A stretch of DNA of 64,000 nt, from the NCBI RefSeq assembly GCF_945859685.1, contig NC_079148.1, positions 28,531,946 through 28,595,945 of the forward strand, in the 5' to 3' direction. Shown here piece after piece: positions 10,931 through 21,983 of the stretch. Made by a program: the position numbers and the translations under genes. A model generated the notes under the pieces. The model saw only the letters and a program-made list of their open reading frames with translations. It was not told the DNA's origin and searched no databases. Source of the stretch: Eupeodes corollae (lineage: Eukaryota > Arthropoda > Insecta > Diptera > Syrphidae). Each line of letters starts with the position of its first letter. The first letter of the stretch is position 1.

Positions 10931-12423
10931 ACACACACAAAAGGCAGGGAAAAGAGGATTGATGATATCTTAAAAATTTTGAATTTTACTTTTATATCAA
11001 TAAAATCGATACCTTACATTTGAGATTCAATAAATCTTTAAGCATGAGTAGGACTAGAGAATTTACTTGGGTACAAACTGTGAGGCCTGATTTTGCACTT
11101 ACTGAAATGGAACTTAAGTGAACAATATGGGAGACTGAAATTTTAATTCAGGTATTAGAATTTAAAATCATCAATAGTTCGTAATCAATAAGTTTTCCAT
11201 TATTACGAACAGCTTTCTTTAAAAAATTACAGGGCTATAATACTGTGAATTTCTACAGATTGTCTACATGCCTAGAAATAGAATTAGAGAAAACAAAGCA
11301 GAGGTTTTAAAATCATTTATATGCAAAATAAAAAAAGAGACTGGCTGTTAACTTTCAAATCGTGCCCTTCTGTCGATTATTTCGAGGATTTTAAGCAATT
11401 TAGAAAGCCAAAATAGTTTAAACTTCGAGCTTTTTCATTCAAAGAGCTTAAAGGCTTTTACTCAAGGTTCTGTTTTGATACGGCGACAGTTTGATTTTTG
11501 TTTGGAAATCTATATAGGGAGCCAATACCAAATAGTGATCTTCACATTTGACCAGAACTGCAAGTCTTGGTGACATTTTTTGTCCACCAAGTTGATATAC
11601 GTTACATAAAGTTAACATTTTTCTGTTGGAAATTATCACTAATTAGCAGTAAAAAATATGCGTGTTTCATAAACAAGTTGTATAAAGTGTTTAAAATTTA
11701 GAAACATTTAAAAAAAAATAAAAAAAAGAACTAATTCAACTTGGTTTGGCTTTATTTCTTAAACGATATCTGTTTAAGCCTTGCACCAATATCTTTCTTT
11801 ATTGATATGATAAGTTTGATTTCAACGTATTGTTCTCAAGATTTTTAGTCAAAAACAAATTTAAGTATCATTTTTTAAAAGTTTAAAACTTGAAAATTGA
11901 AATAAAAAAAGTATTGTATTTTAACAGTTAGATGCTGCATGGAATGAAATAATTTTGAAGTCAAAATCTTAATTAATTTTGGAGATATTCCAGTCAAAAA
12001 TCTGTTTTTACCAATTACCAATTTTTTATTATTTGCAGCCAGTCAAGTTTACATTTAAAGACAGTGCGAGCGTTAGGACTATAGGAAAGGATCTAAGAGG
12101 ACATACAGATGAACATTGGTCTTAAAGTTCTGAACATCAAAATGAGAGGGAAAAACAGATTAGGCCTAAACATTCCAAATTCTTGACAGTACACCCGAAA
12201 TAGAGTTCAAGCGTAAACTGTCCGTCTTTCTGCTGTCCTGGCCTACAGCCCAAAGCATTGATTTGATTAACTCTAAATCTGGAATTTAAGATCTTAAATA
12301 GGCGTTCTTTTATTTGTTTCTTAAAACCAAAAGTAAGTGGTTGCCATACAATTTTTTGGTCAAAAATCGAAAATTCGAATATTCTCAAAAACCAGCCAAT
12401 TCATTTTCTTTAACTTTCTTTAT
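10931..12423. other. AT-rich stretch, two unrecognised minus-strand frames
   Basis: Frames of 63 and 83 codons on the minus strand (11448-11639 and 12137-12388) have no family resemblance that I can see. It is bounded on the right by the hairpin of TRE copy A. Confidence 0.4.
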
Positions 12424-12443
12424 TAACTTCCCATAGGAAGTTA
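12424..12443 (+). repeat. TRE 5' terminal palindrome
   Basis: taacttcccataggaagtta: an 8-bp perfect stem around a 4-nt loop. The same structure recurs at 51172-51191 and 53183-53202 and inverted at 27054-27073, 33172-33191, 43073-43092 (degenerate) and 43557-43576. Confidence 0.9.
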
Positions 12444-13633
12444 TTGTAATGTGTCCGATTTGTCAAATTGAAAATTTTGACATTTCTCGACGTTTCAAGG
12501 TCCCTAGAGTCGAAATAAAAGATTTTAGGAAAGATGTCTGTGCGTCGTGTGTACGTACGTTCGTACGTCCGTACCTTCGCGACGTTTTTTTTGTCGTCTA
12601 TAGCTCAAGGACCAGAAGAGATATCGACATCAAATAAAAGCAGTTTTCCAGATAATAATGCAGAAAGATGCAGAAAGGGCTTTCAAGAAAATTGCGTGGG
12701 TGGTTTTTTTACCATAGCAGTTTGAAAAAAGGTGAAAATTTGGGTTAACCCTAAATATCTTCCGAACCAAAAACGTTAGAGACTTGAATTAAATTTTATA
12801 TAACAAATTGTAACTTGATATCAAAGAAGTATATTTTAAAAAAAAATTGATCCATTTAACGGTTTTTTTTTAAATCAAAAAAATCTGAAAAAAAAATTTT
12901 GTCACCTCCAAAATTTTACGACTAAAATATAATTTCATCTCCAAAACAATTTTGTACAACGAAGAATAATGTTTTTGACATCTGATAAAATTTTGAAAAA
13001 AATCGAATTGACAGTTTTTTTACAAAAAATTAAAAACCAAAAAACATTAACAAAAGTTGGTAAAAAATGATTTTCGACTCAAATATCTTTTTAAAAATTT
13101 GAGAAAAAAGCTTCTTACTAATTTTTACTTATAAGAAATATTGTTTTCAACATAATTACAAATTTTGAAAAAAATCGAATTGACAGTTTTTTTACAAAAA
13201 ATAAAAACCTAAAAAAAAATGTATAAAAGTTGGTAAAAATTAATTTTCGACTCAAATAGCTTTCAAAAAATTGTATTGGGTTAAAACTACTTTTATCTTT
13301 CAAGAAATATTGTAGTTAACATTCAGAAAAATTTTGATAAAAATCCGATTGACAGATTTTTTACAAAAAATAAAACTGTAAAAAAAAAACAATACTAAAA
13401 CTTGTAAAAATTTACTTTCGACTCAAATAGCTTTTCAAAAATTCAAAATATTGGCTCCAAACTTTTTGTATTTCACAGAAAATATTGTTTTCGATATTCA
13501 GTAATTTTTATATAAAAATCCAACAGTCCATTTTTTCATAAAAAATAGAATCTACAAAAAATAGTATGCAAATTTGGTAAAAATTGATACGAGTACATAT
13601 AGACAAACTTTTAAGCAAGACAAATCGACAGAC

Positions 13634-13666
13634 GGGATGGGAAATTATCAGTGTGGGTCGCATCCC
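13634..13666 (+). repeat. TRE 3' subterminal hairpin
   Basis: GGGATG and CATCCC pair across 21 nt. The loop contains a variant of the block that mirrors the 5' end, gggaagttat in most copies. Confidence 0.8.
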
Positions 13667-13683
13667 AGCCTCTTTTTTGCTTT

Positions 13684-14110
13684 AAGTTTCTCAAGAACGA
13701 ATCAGTCGATTTCAACGCACTCTTTCAATAATTTTTGATGATCACAAATGTCAAATTTAACTTTTTGGATTTTTAAATTCAATACCACAAAAACGGGTCA
13801 ATATTTATTACGGAAATAAATGTAAAACGTATATCAATAAACTCTAAAAACAGCATTCTAGAAATATTTTTTTAAATAAAATTGAAAAGTTTTATAAATA
13901 AACAAATAATAAAAAAAAACTAAGGACTTTCTTAAGTTTTATTTTAATATGAAATTTAAATTTTTTAAGACAAACCTATTTCGTTGATAAATTTTTAAAT
14001 TCTGTTTGTGTTTGGATACAGCAGCAAGTTTGTTCGATCCAATCATGCCCTGTTTTTTGCGTTAAAAATCAATTCAAAAAATTGCAATGAAAAACATATC
14101 TTTTAAGAAA
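13684..14110 (+). repeat. repeat X, uninterrupted copy
   Basis: Directly follows TRE copy A. It is collinear with the DNA flanking TRE copies E and H: tttctcaagaac and cagtcgattt at the start, aaaacgggtc near 13790, then agacaaacctatttcg near 13970 and gcaagtttgttcgatcc near 14024. In locus E these same boxes lie on both sides of the TRE. Here they are contiguous, so this copy is an empty site. Divergence is high. Its class is unknown. Confidence 0.6.
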
Positions 14111-14700
14111 ACACGTTTTTAAAACCAACTTAAAAGTTAGTTTTACATGAATAAATTAATTAGTATATAAAATATAAAACCATATCCTAGTATGAGTATT
14201 GAAGAAATATTAAAACATCAGAATTTATATTAAAATTAACAAAAAAATGTTTTGGAAAAAATTTAAAGTTTTACTAAAATAATAAATTTTGCAAAAAAAA
14301 TAATGAACAACATTTAAAAAAAATGTCTTTTATTGGTATTATTGAATACTTTTATAGTTCCTAAAATATGTATCAGCAAATTTAATAAATTGATCATTAA
14401 GAAGCATTTAAATTGATCCTCTACATTTCGAACGATTTTCTGTTTTCTTGAGATAAAGAAGAAAGTCCACAAAAAACATTTTGCAGCAAGACACCATCAA
14501 ATTAAATATGACAGCTTGATTTTTAAACTATTGGGCTTATTCGTGGAAACCAGCCGTGACTTTCTTCTACTTAGAATCATTCAGACACTCATTTAATAAA
14601 GTAACTGGATTTTGGGTTATTTTATTTTATAATATCTTCATACAAACTTCGATGTTCTCCTTTAACCCTCAGAGCAGATAACACAAAAAAGAGGATTCCT
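14111..14700. other. AT-rich stretch, no feature seen
   Basis: May include the decayed continuation of repeat X. No frame or repeat is supported. Confidence 0.4.
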
Positions 14701-15930
14701 TCTGATTATTCTTTCATTAAAGTTCCATCGTGTTTTATTTTTAAATAAGATCCAAAAAGAAGACTGAACTAAAAAAAAAAACACAAAATTAAACAACAAA
14801 CAGTAAAAAGAAGAAAACTTTCTCTCCCACCCCTCGTCGATTCAGAAAAACAAAACAAAAAATACTCCTTTAAGGACCAGAGACTGGAGGTCGTCTTCTA
14901 AAATTTACTGACACCCGGGTGAGAGTGCCGGGATACTTCTTTTTCTTCAAATTACTTTTCCGTCGAACGGAAGAAGAACCCAGGTGGATGTGAAGGAATT
15001 GGTAGTAGGATGTTCTCTGTGCGCGTATAGAAAGGTATTTATGTACGGTGTACGAGTTTATGTAGCTACCCAAAGACTGATGGTGAAATAAGTCTCGTTA
15101 ATGGTACAGCGGCTGTCAGTAGGGGAGGAATTAATGAAAAATTTATTGGAATCGAAAAGGAGAGGTCCTTTCTGATGGTATAATTTCCAATGAAGGATTC
15201 ACCTTTAACACGATTTTCATCATTTCTTTTTTTTCCTCGTTTTCTTTCTGCCTTTAAAGAAAAATCAAAAATACCAAAATCTATAAATATATATATGTAT
15301 ATCCATATTTGTATGTAGGAGTGTGTTGTTGTATAGTGGGAAATCCAAAACTCTTGATTCTCTGACTTGCCATCATCGATAAGCCTTCAATAAATGTAAT
15401 AATAATTACATCCTTGAAAGGATGAGCCGATTGAAACATCTCTTTTCATTTTTCCCTTAGGGAGGATTTTTCGGGTCCTACCTTTGGGATTACGATATCA
15501 CATATCCTATACTATATACCTATCCGTGTTGCTTGTTCGATGTGGCAGTGGTGAATCATCGCATTGTGTCGAATATAACTCCCAACTCTGCATTCTGCCC
15601 CCATATCTATCTGAATCAGAGCAAAGGTTTTTTTTGTTGGTTGTTGTTAGGTTGATATATATACGTCCTCGTAGGAAGGTAGGTATATGAATCCTTTGGA
15701 GAATGGGAAAAAATAAATCTGAGGAAATCTCGTATCGTTGAATCCATTTTTGCGTGATTGGGCTTTTGGGTGCACGCTTCCGAGTGTTATAGGAGTTTTC
15801 TTCCTTTCTTTTTTTTGTTTTTGTTAGTGCTGTGGGAAGGTAGCGCTCAGGGAAGAATGCCTGATCATAGATGTCACTTGGAAGTGGTATGAATATTGGT
15901 TAAAGCGATTCAGTCAAATGATATCACATC
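14701..15930. other. unique host island
   Basis: Non-repetitive, with stretches of balanced composition and pyrimidine tracts (15225-15260, 15800-15830). Short frames at 14870-15073 (minus) and 15484-15690 (plus) are not recognised. No promoter or splice site can be called with confidence. Confidence 0.35.
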
Positions 15931-16130
15931 AGGAATAAATTTATCATGGTTTTGATATCAATATGGGATAAGAGGCAGAATCGTTTGCGTTTGAGAAAAA
16001 AAAGTTCTTTAACGACAGATTTAATTGGTCCAGTTATTCTTTAGTTTAATTCTTCAACTTTGAACTTGTTTAATTAGGTAGCTAAGATTTATTCAAGAAA
16101 TATAAGTACAGAAATTTAGGTATAAAATTA

Positions 16131-16210
16131 AATTGGGTAATTAGTTCGTTTGGAATTGGGGACTAGTGACTTACAACCCTTCGCTGTTCGAAAAATGTTT
16201 TCACGAATGG
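16131..16210 (-). repeat. SINE 3' fragment
   Basis: ctagtgacttacaaccctt and neighbouring bases are the inverted form of the 3' half of the SINE at 16299-16589. It lies 90 bases from that copy in the opposite orientation. The tRNA-like head is absent. Confidence 0.6.
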
Positions 16211-16298
16211 AGAGGATAAAATTCTTATTTAAAAATTAAAAAAAATTAATTCTTTCAGGTTTTTAAATATGCGATTTTAAAACAACAGAAGATACAAT

Positions 16299-16589
16299 GT
16301 GGTACCCGTGGCATGATGGTTAGTGCGTTGGACTGTCATGCCAGAGGTCTTTGGTGCGATCCCTGCCTATGCCATATAAAGTCTTTTAACGGGTGCTGCC
16401 TCTTGAGAGCAATTGACAAATTCTCCAAGAGTAACTCTTGTCATGAAAAAGTGCTTTCTCAAATTAGCCGTTCGGATTCAGCATATAAACTGTAGGTCCC
16501 CTCCATTCCTGACAACACTACTCGCACACAGAAATGGTTGAGAGTTGTAAGTCACTAGGTCCTAGTTGCGCCACCCAATTTATTTATTT
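16299..16589 (+). mobile_element. tRNA-derived SINE, full length with target-site duplication
   Basis: The head resembles a tRNA gene with internal polymerase III boxes: an A box TGGCATGATGG at 16309-16319 and a B box GGTGCGATCCC at 16353-16363, 44 bases apart. The body (about 200 bases) matches the minus-strand copy at 43093-43326 over most of its length. The 3' end is gcgccacccaatttatttattta. The element is bracketed by agaagatacaat (16287-16298) and agaaggtacaat (16590-16601), a 12-bp duplication with one mismatch. SINEs have no protein and rely on a partner LINE; which one is not visible here. Confidence 0.85.
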
Positions 16590-16601
16590 AGAAGGTACAA
16601 T

Positions 16602-17329
16602 AGCTCGTACCTGCCAAGAACCTTATGGTTGAACAACTTGTGGACACAAGGACACTAAGATGAAAGCGTTATTTTGATAAGATAAAAACTCAATTTCTTA
16701 CACCAAACGAATATTTTAATTTGTTTAGCATTCACCCAAAACAAAAACTTGATAGATGAAAAAAAGGAAAGACTTTTCATTTCAAAAATAAATGAAACTT
16801 GGAATCGTCAGCAAGAAAATTAGTAGTATGGAAGGATTATTTATTCAACTGTAAAATAGACAAAACAAAAAATTCAAACAAATTTTAAAAGAATCGCAAA
16901 TACAGTCAACTCCGCTCATATGAACTGGATATACGCAAAAGAATACATTTATTACGTTTGTATAAGGCTCTTTCCTCACAAATTTGAACTGATAGCTGCT
17001 TATTTTGAAAATCGCACTTTTATTCTGTAAAATAATTATTTTGTCTCACTAAAGAAAAAATATTATTTTTCTCTTAGAATTTTGAATACTAAGATCATTA
17101 TAGGCAAAAATTGATAACATCAGTTCGTTGCCAACCTGTCAAGCAATACACTACGACATCCGTTTAAGGATAGGATTAACTTGCTCAAAAAAACACCTAA
17201 TATTCGATAAATCGTAGTTTCTTAGAGATATAGAATTTTGAAATGGAATAAAGCAAAGATAATTTTTTTTTAAATTGGTATCATATTTACTTTAGTCGAA
17301 AGATGATCTTCTGGCATTATTATTTAAGT
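16602..17329. other. AT-rich stretch with a lone TIR-like string
   Basis: Near 16913 the string cagtcaactccgctcatatg resembles an end of pogo-type DNA transposons, but no inverted partner was found nearby. Otherwise nothing is supported. Confidence 0.35.
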
Positions 17330-17870
17330 TAAATTTTTGGCAAATGACAGTTACGCTGTCTCGGATGTTATCTAATCCAAAGGTCCAGTTTTCGATGACT
17401 TTTTCCAACTTTGTGGTCGTAAATCGAAAATAACAAATAATTTGACGAATTTTATCTATTTTTATTTTAAAGTGGACAGTCGCTTTAAGTTTAGAAGCGT
17501 AGCGACTTCATATATAGCTTCAGAAAATAAGTCAAGCAGTATTTAATCTTGGAGCCTGATTCGCGAGTTCGTAACGTTTCCTTCAATAAATCAATTGTGA
17601 CGCGAGCTGTGTGACATGTTGCGCAATCTTGTTGAAAACTTAGCTCCAGCACATCGTGGTTGTTCAATTGATGAACGAGAAAATCAGTTTCAATGACTAA
17701 AGAGTGGTAACCGTTGGCTATGATGATTTACTCAGCATCATTTTTAAAGAATTATGAATCAATTACTCCATCAACCTATAAAGCACACCAAAAAGTTTCG
17801 TTTTTTTAACGATGATCAGGATCCATGATTTCTTAAATAATTTTAACGCTTCATGTTAAAATGACAAACC
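17330..17870 (-). pseudogene. Tc1/mariner-superfamily transposase pseudogene
   Basis: On the minus strand, broken frames give TFWCAL (the usual VTVWCAL), FQQDCATCHTARVTIDLLKETL with the second catalytic Asp intact, a collapsed third-Asp region (CLTYFLKLYMKSL, where CDLTPLDYFLWGYVKSL would be expected), and then LEKVIENWTFGLDNIR, the normal C-terminal region. It belongs to the same transposase group as the relics at 28547-29160, 35125-36109 and 36580-36830. The N-terminal DNA-binding part and the first catalytic Asp are not found and no terminal repeats are apparent. It is inactive and old. Confidence 0.8.
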
Positions 17871-18050
17871 AAACACTTATCATAAATCATTTGACAGCTG
17901 ACAAACAAAATGGCTGTCAGTCCAAATAGTGCTACCACCTTCAAATTGTAAGCCACTAAAAATAACAACTGTTATTTACCCAATATATATCTGCGTCACT
18001 TTTTCAAAAAAAAAATGTTCGCGTGTTTCTTTTATTAAGGTTCTTAAGCT

Positions 18051-18093
18051 TTTGAAATTGACTTTTTTAAGATTCAAAGTGGACCAAACTAAC
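18051..18093 (+). repeat. target-site duplication, left copy (43 bp)
   Basis: Matches 19992-20034 at 42 of 43 positions (gattc here, gactc there). It lies immediately before a run of 21 T that is the poly(A) tail of the minus-strand insertion. Confidence 0.92.
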
Positions 18094-19991
18094 TTTTTTT
18101 TTTTTTTTTTTTTTATATCCGATGGAAATCTTCAAAAGACACTCGGTAAGAATCGGTACCGAGTAGTGTGGGACTCTTACCGCACTAAAACCACCGGTGA
18201 ATCAGGACCAATCTATGAAAGATCGACAAATGATTTTTATTTCTTAATTTTTAAAATCGCATTGGGGGAAGTTTAAGGTTATAACACTTTCCCGTAGCTT
18301 TTAGCCCATCAGCTCATGAGGCTTGGTTCTTCTTAATCTCCGAACATTGTCTCGTACATTTAATACGGTCTCCATTTCAGAGTTAGTATGACTTTGCAGC
18401 CGCTTATTGTGTGATACAGCGTGTTTCTTAACCACTTCTGTAACCATTTCAATTTGAAGGTCACGATGTAGATCGCTATTTCTTATATACCAAGGGGCAT
18501 TTATTATTCCACGAAGGGACCTTGCTTTGGAATTTTTGGATGGGTTCAGCATTTGTTTTCTTTGTACAGCCCCATAGTTGGATGCCATATGTCCAAACGG
18601 GTTTCAATACTTGCTTATATAACATTAGTTTGTTCTGGATAGATAGGTCAGAGTTCTTTCCTATTAACCAGTATATTTTTCTGTACTTCAAGTTTAGTTC
18701 TTCTCTTTTCTTTTTGATGTGTTCTTTCCATTTAAGCTTTGCATCCAAATTCATTCCAAGGTATTTGGCGGTATTGGAGTAAAGTACTTCTGTACTGTTT
18801 ATAAAAATTGGAACTTTGTTTATGTTTTTGTTTTGTAAAGTTTATATGCGTCGATTTTGTTTCGTTTAATTTGATACGCCATTTGTGCGTCCAATCACTA
18901 ACTTTATCGACTGCATTTTGCAATTTTTGTGTAGCCTTCGTAACGGATTTATCTGGCACCAATATTGCAGTATCATCAGCAAAGGTGGCCATGATAGCGT
19001 TGATGTCCACTGGAATATCCCTTGTATATAACAGATACAGGGTTGGTCCTAGGACACTTCCTTGTGGTACACCGGCTTCAATTTTCTTAAGTTCCGAGTA
19101 ATTTTGGTCGTACCGTACTCTAAAGAGTCGGTTCGTAACATAGGATTTCAGTATTTCGTAGTACTGCCTGGGGAAGTCCCTATGCAGTTTGTACTCAAGT
19201 CCCAAGTGCCAAACCTTGTCAAAAGCTTGAGCAACATCTAAGAATACAGACGAGCATACTTGTTTTTCTTCAAGTGCCTTTTCCACAACATCCGTAATTC
19301 GATGCACTTGGTCTATCGTGGAATGTTTATTTCTAAATCCAAACTGATGGCTCGGAATTAGTCTTCTTTCTTCAATTATTTTGTTAAGCCTTTTAAGTAG
19401 CAGTTTTTCAAAAACTTTTGCCATGATTGGTATAAGCGATATTGGTCTGTAAGATGTAACTTCTGTTGGTGGCTTATCTTGTTTAGGTATAACAATGACT
19501 TCCGCAATTTTCCAATGATGTGGCACATATCTTAGTTTAAGGCATGCGTTTATTATAATTTGGAGTTTCTTGAAGGCTATAAGAGGCATTTCTTTCAGAA
19601 CCTGAGCAGTTATAAGATCGTACCCTGGTGATTTTTTGTTTGACAACTTATGTTGACACATGCTTCTTACTTCTTTGAGCGTGACAAAAGGTATTTCACA
19701 TTCGTCGTTTCTGTCAACAAACTGTAAGGGATCTGTAGCTGTGCTTGCTGGGAATGGCTTGAAAACATTCGCGAGATGTTCAGCAAAGAGATCAGCCTTT
19801 TGTTTCGGGTTACGGGTTTCCGATCCATTTACCATCTTGAGATTTTATCGGCGGGTTTTGTGTCTGAGGTCTTTTTAGGCGCTTAGTTGCTTTTCCATAA
19901 GGAGTATTCTGTAGAAGCATCCGTCGTCAGACTTTTCAGGAATCTACTTAGTGAATCATTTTTAAACTCACAGATTCTTTTTTTTAATTCG
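18094..19991 (-). mobile_element. jockey-like non-LTR retrotransposon, 5'-truncated, with long TSD and poly(A)
   Basis: The insertion reads on the minus strand. Its 3' end is a poly(A) tail (T18094-18114 on the plus strand), preceded by about 185 bases of 3' UTR and the C-terminal two-thirds of the RT frame. It stops at 19991, where the 43-bp duplication begins, so the 5' end is truncated, as is normal when reverse transcription from the nick stops early. Total length is 1,898 bp. Only a few frameshifts interrupt the RT, which makes it one of the younger insertions in the window. Confidence 0.92.
18301..19985 (-). pseudogene. jockey-like reverse transcriptase, partial
   Basis: The longest frame (18732-19835, 367 codons) holds most of the RT domain. 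Fingers: NKKSPGYDLITAQVLKEMP and SYRPISLIPIMAKVFEKLLL. Palm motif A: SSVFLDVAQAFDKVWH, with the catalytic Asp. Motif B region: GVPQGSVLGPTLYLLY. Motif C: TFADDTAIL, with both catalytic aspartates intact. After a one-base shift near 18835 the thumb continues (YLGMNLDAKLKWKEHIKKK, TYGIQLWGC), and after another near 18515 the C-terminus (NAPWYIRNSDLHRDL to RRTKPHELMG) reaches a stop at 18301. Upstream of 19835 another shift leads into FKNDSLSRFLKSL. The endonuclease is missing through truncation. It would prime on nicked DNA and copy RNA, but is inactive as it stands. Confidence 0.93.
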
Positions 19992-20034
19992 TTTGAAATT
20001 GACTTTTTTAAGACTCAAAGTGGACCAAACTAAC
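19992..20034 (+). repeat. target-site duplication, right copy (43 bp)
   Basis: Second copy of 18051-18093, at the truncated 5' end of the jockey-like element. Confidence 0.92.
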
Positions 20035-20220
20035 TGATTTTTAAAAAAAATGAAAATGCTAGATTTCCGAACATACTTAAATTTAGTAGAAAGAACTATG
20101 TACAGGTAACTTTAACATTCGTTGAAATTTCGAACTTGAGACATCAATTAAACATGACATTACGATGGTGGAGAAGTTGAAAAAGTCATAAATATAAATA
20201 CAAACAAAATTTAAAAAAAT

Positions 20221-20400
20221 TGTCTTCAATTTGTTTTAATTTCACAGAAAATTTTGTTTTCGATATTCAAGTGTTTTATTTTTCATAAAAATCCAACAGT
20301 CAGTTCGTTCATAAGAAAATAAAATCTACAAAATTAGTACGCAAATTTATTAAAAATGTATGTTTGGGTCTTGATATCTCTCAAATTTATTTCATTCATC
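20221..20400 (+). repeat. TRE fragment (3' array unit)
   Basis: Shares ttgttttcgatattca, aaaaatccaacagtcagt and the following block with the last unit of TRE copies. It shares the variant gttcgttcataa with 21601, so it may be a duplicate of that part of copy B1. Confidence 0.65.
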
Positions 20401-20599
20401 CAGTTTGTAAAAAATTAAGAAATGCTTCTAAAATCGTTAAAAATTTGTTTTCCACTAAAAATCTATTTAATAAAACTAGATTGTGGAACTTAAATGTTTT
20501 TTGATATGAAACATATTGTTGATAATTTTAAAATTCTCAAGAATAATTCAACTGACAACTTTTTTAACCCAACACGAAAAATTTAAAAGTGAAAGAAAT

Positions 20600-21610
20600 G
20601 GAGAAATATTTTTAGAGAGATGTCTGTGCGTGCGTGTGTACGTATGTTCGTACGTCCGTACGTTCGCGACGTTTTTTTATCGCCCATAGCTCAAGAAGAG
20701 ATATCGATTTCAAATAAATTTTGTTATTCAGAAAATAAGACAGAAAGATGCAGAAAAGGGCTCTTAAGAAAATTGCGTGGAAGGTTTTTTTTACCATAGC
20801 AGCTTGAAAAAATGTTGGTTAATCTTAAATATCTTACGAACCAAAAACGCTAGAGACTTGAATTAAATTTTATATAATATATTGTAACGTGATATCAAAG
20901 AAATATATTTTTTGAAAAAAAAAATCCATTTAACGGTTTTTTTTTATAATTCAAAAAACTGAAAAATTTGTCACCTCAAAAATTTTACGACTAAAATATG
21001 ATTTCATCTCCAAAACAATTTTGTGCAACGAAGAATAATGTTTTTGACATCTGATTAAAAGTTGATAAAAATCGAATTAACAGTTTTTTTTATAAAAATA
21101 TAAAAAATACATTACTCAAAGTTTGTTAAAAATTGAATTTCGACTCCAATATTTTTTCAAAAATTTAAGATTATGGCTTCCAACTTATTTTATTCTATAA
21201 AAAATATTGTTTTTAACATTCAGTAAAATTTTGAGAAAAATCGAAATAACAATTTTTTTTACAAAAAACTAAAAACTTAAACAAACTTAACAAAAGTTGG
21301 TAAAAATTGATTTTCGACTCAAATATCCTTTAAAAATTTTGAGATTATGGCTTTTAACTAATTTTACCTTATAAGAAATATTGTTTTTAGCATTTCAAAA
21401 ATTTTGAGAAGAATCGAATTGACAGCTTTTTCTACAAAAACTAAAAACCTAAAAAAAATTAACACAAGTTGGTACCAATTTCCTTTGGACTCAAATAGCT
21501 TTCAAAAATTAAGGAAATTGTCTTCAATTTATTTTAATTTCACAGAAAATTTTGTTTTCGATATTCGGTAGTTTTTTTTAATAAAAATCCAACAGTAAGT
21601 TCGTTCATAA
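20600..21610 (+). mobile_element. TRE copy B1, lacking both terminal hairpins
   Basis: Begins inside the 5' module (agatgtctgtgcgtgcgtgt at 20620), continues through the CGTACG-rich patch and the ctagagacttgaattaaat block, then several array units. It breaks off in the last unit at a junction with the inverted copy B2. The palindromic 5' end is absent. Confidence 0.75.
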
Positions 21611-21616
21611 AAAAAA

Positions 21617-21970
21617 GAGGCTGGGATGCGACCCACACTGATAACTTCCCATTCCGTCTGTAGATTTGTCTTGCTTAAAAGTTTGTCTAATGTACTCGTA
21701 TCAATTTTTACCAAATTTGCGTACTGGTTTTTGTAGATTTTATTTTTTATGAAAAAACTGACTGTTGGATTTTTATATAAAAATTACTGAATATCGAAAA
21801 CAATATTTTTTGTGAAATAAAATAAGTTTGAAGCCAATATTCTTACTTTTTGAAAAGCTATTTGAGTCGAAAGCAAATTTTTATCAAGTTTTAGTATTAT
21901 TTTTTTAGAGTTTTAATTTTTGCAAAAAAACTGTCAATTCGATTTTTTTTCAAAATTTTACTGAATGTAA
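21617..21970 (-). mobile_element. TRE copy B2, inverted 3' end
   Basis: Starts with the inverted 3' terminus (gaggctgggatgcgaccc) and runs through two array units in minus orientation before ending at a short TA-rich tract (21968-21980). Together with B1 it forms an inverted repeat around 21530-21800. Confidence 0.75.
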
Positions 21971-21983
21971 TATATATATGAAT

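Larger units (their letters stand above)
12424..13673 (+). mobile_element. TRE copy A (hairpin-ended element with internal tandem repeats)
   Basis: This is the clearest full-length copy of a dispersed non-coding family. Its left end is a perfect 20-nt palindromic hairpin (12424-12443). A conserved unique module follows to about 12960, with an alternating CGTACG-rich patch near 12550 and the string cagaaagatgcagaaaggg near 12660. Then comes a tandem array whose units share the box cgactcaaat, at 13075, 13248 and 13419, giving periods of 173 and 171. The right end has a second stem (GGGATG 13634-13639 with CATCCC 13661-13666), then cagcctc and a T-run. No protein is encoded, so it is non-autonomous. 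Confidence 0.85.

Noticed and set aside
12540..12600. CGTACG-rich alternating patch as a regulatory CpG element
   Set aside because: It recurs at the same place in TRE copies A, B1 and E, and in shorter or decayed form in C, D and H, so it is part of the mobile element rather than a local regulatory site.
12424..13673. TRE as a canonical Helitron
   Set aside because: The 3' hairpin fits loosely, but the ends lack TC at the start and CTRR after the hairpin, and no Rep/helicase is seen. The mechanism is left open.
16309..16372. A tRNA gene, suggested by the A- and B-box-like sequence
   Set aside because: It is the head of a repeated SINE with a target-site duplication and a second copy at 43093-43326. 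The B box deviates from the tRNA consensus.
16913..17200. A pogo/Tigger-type transposon, from cagtcaactccgctcatatg
   Set aside because: No inverted partner or transposase was found within several kilobases.
18522..19878. Plus-strand open frames (18522-18782, 18808-19101, 19660-19878)
   Set aside because: They are shadows opposite the jockey-like RT, which accounts for the bases on the minus strand.
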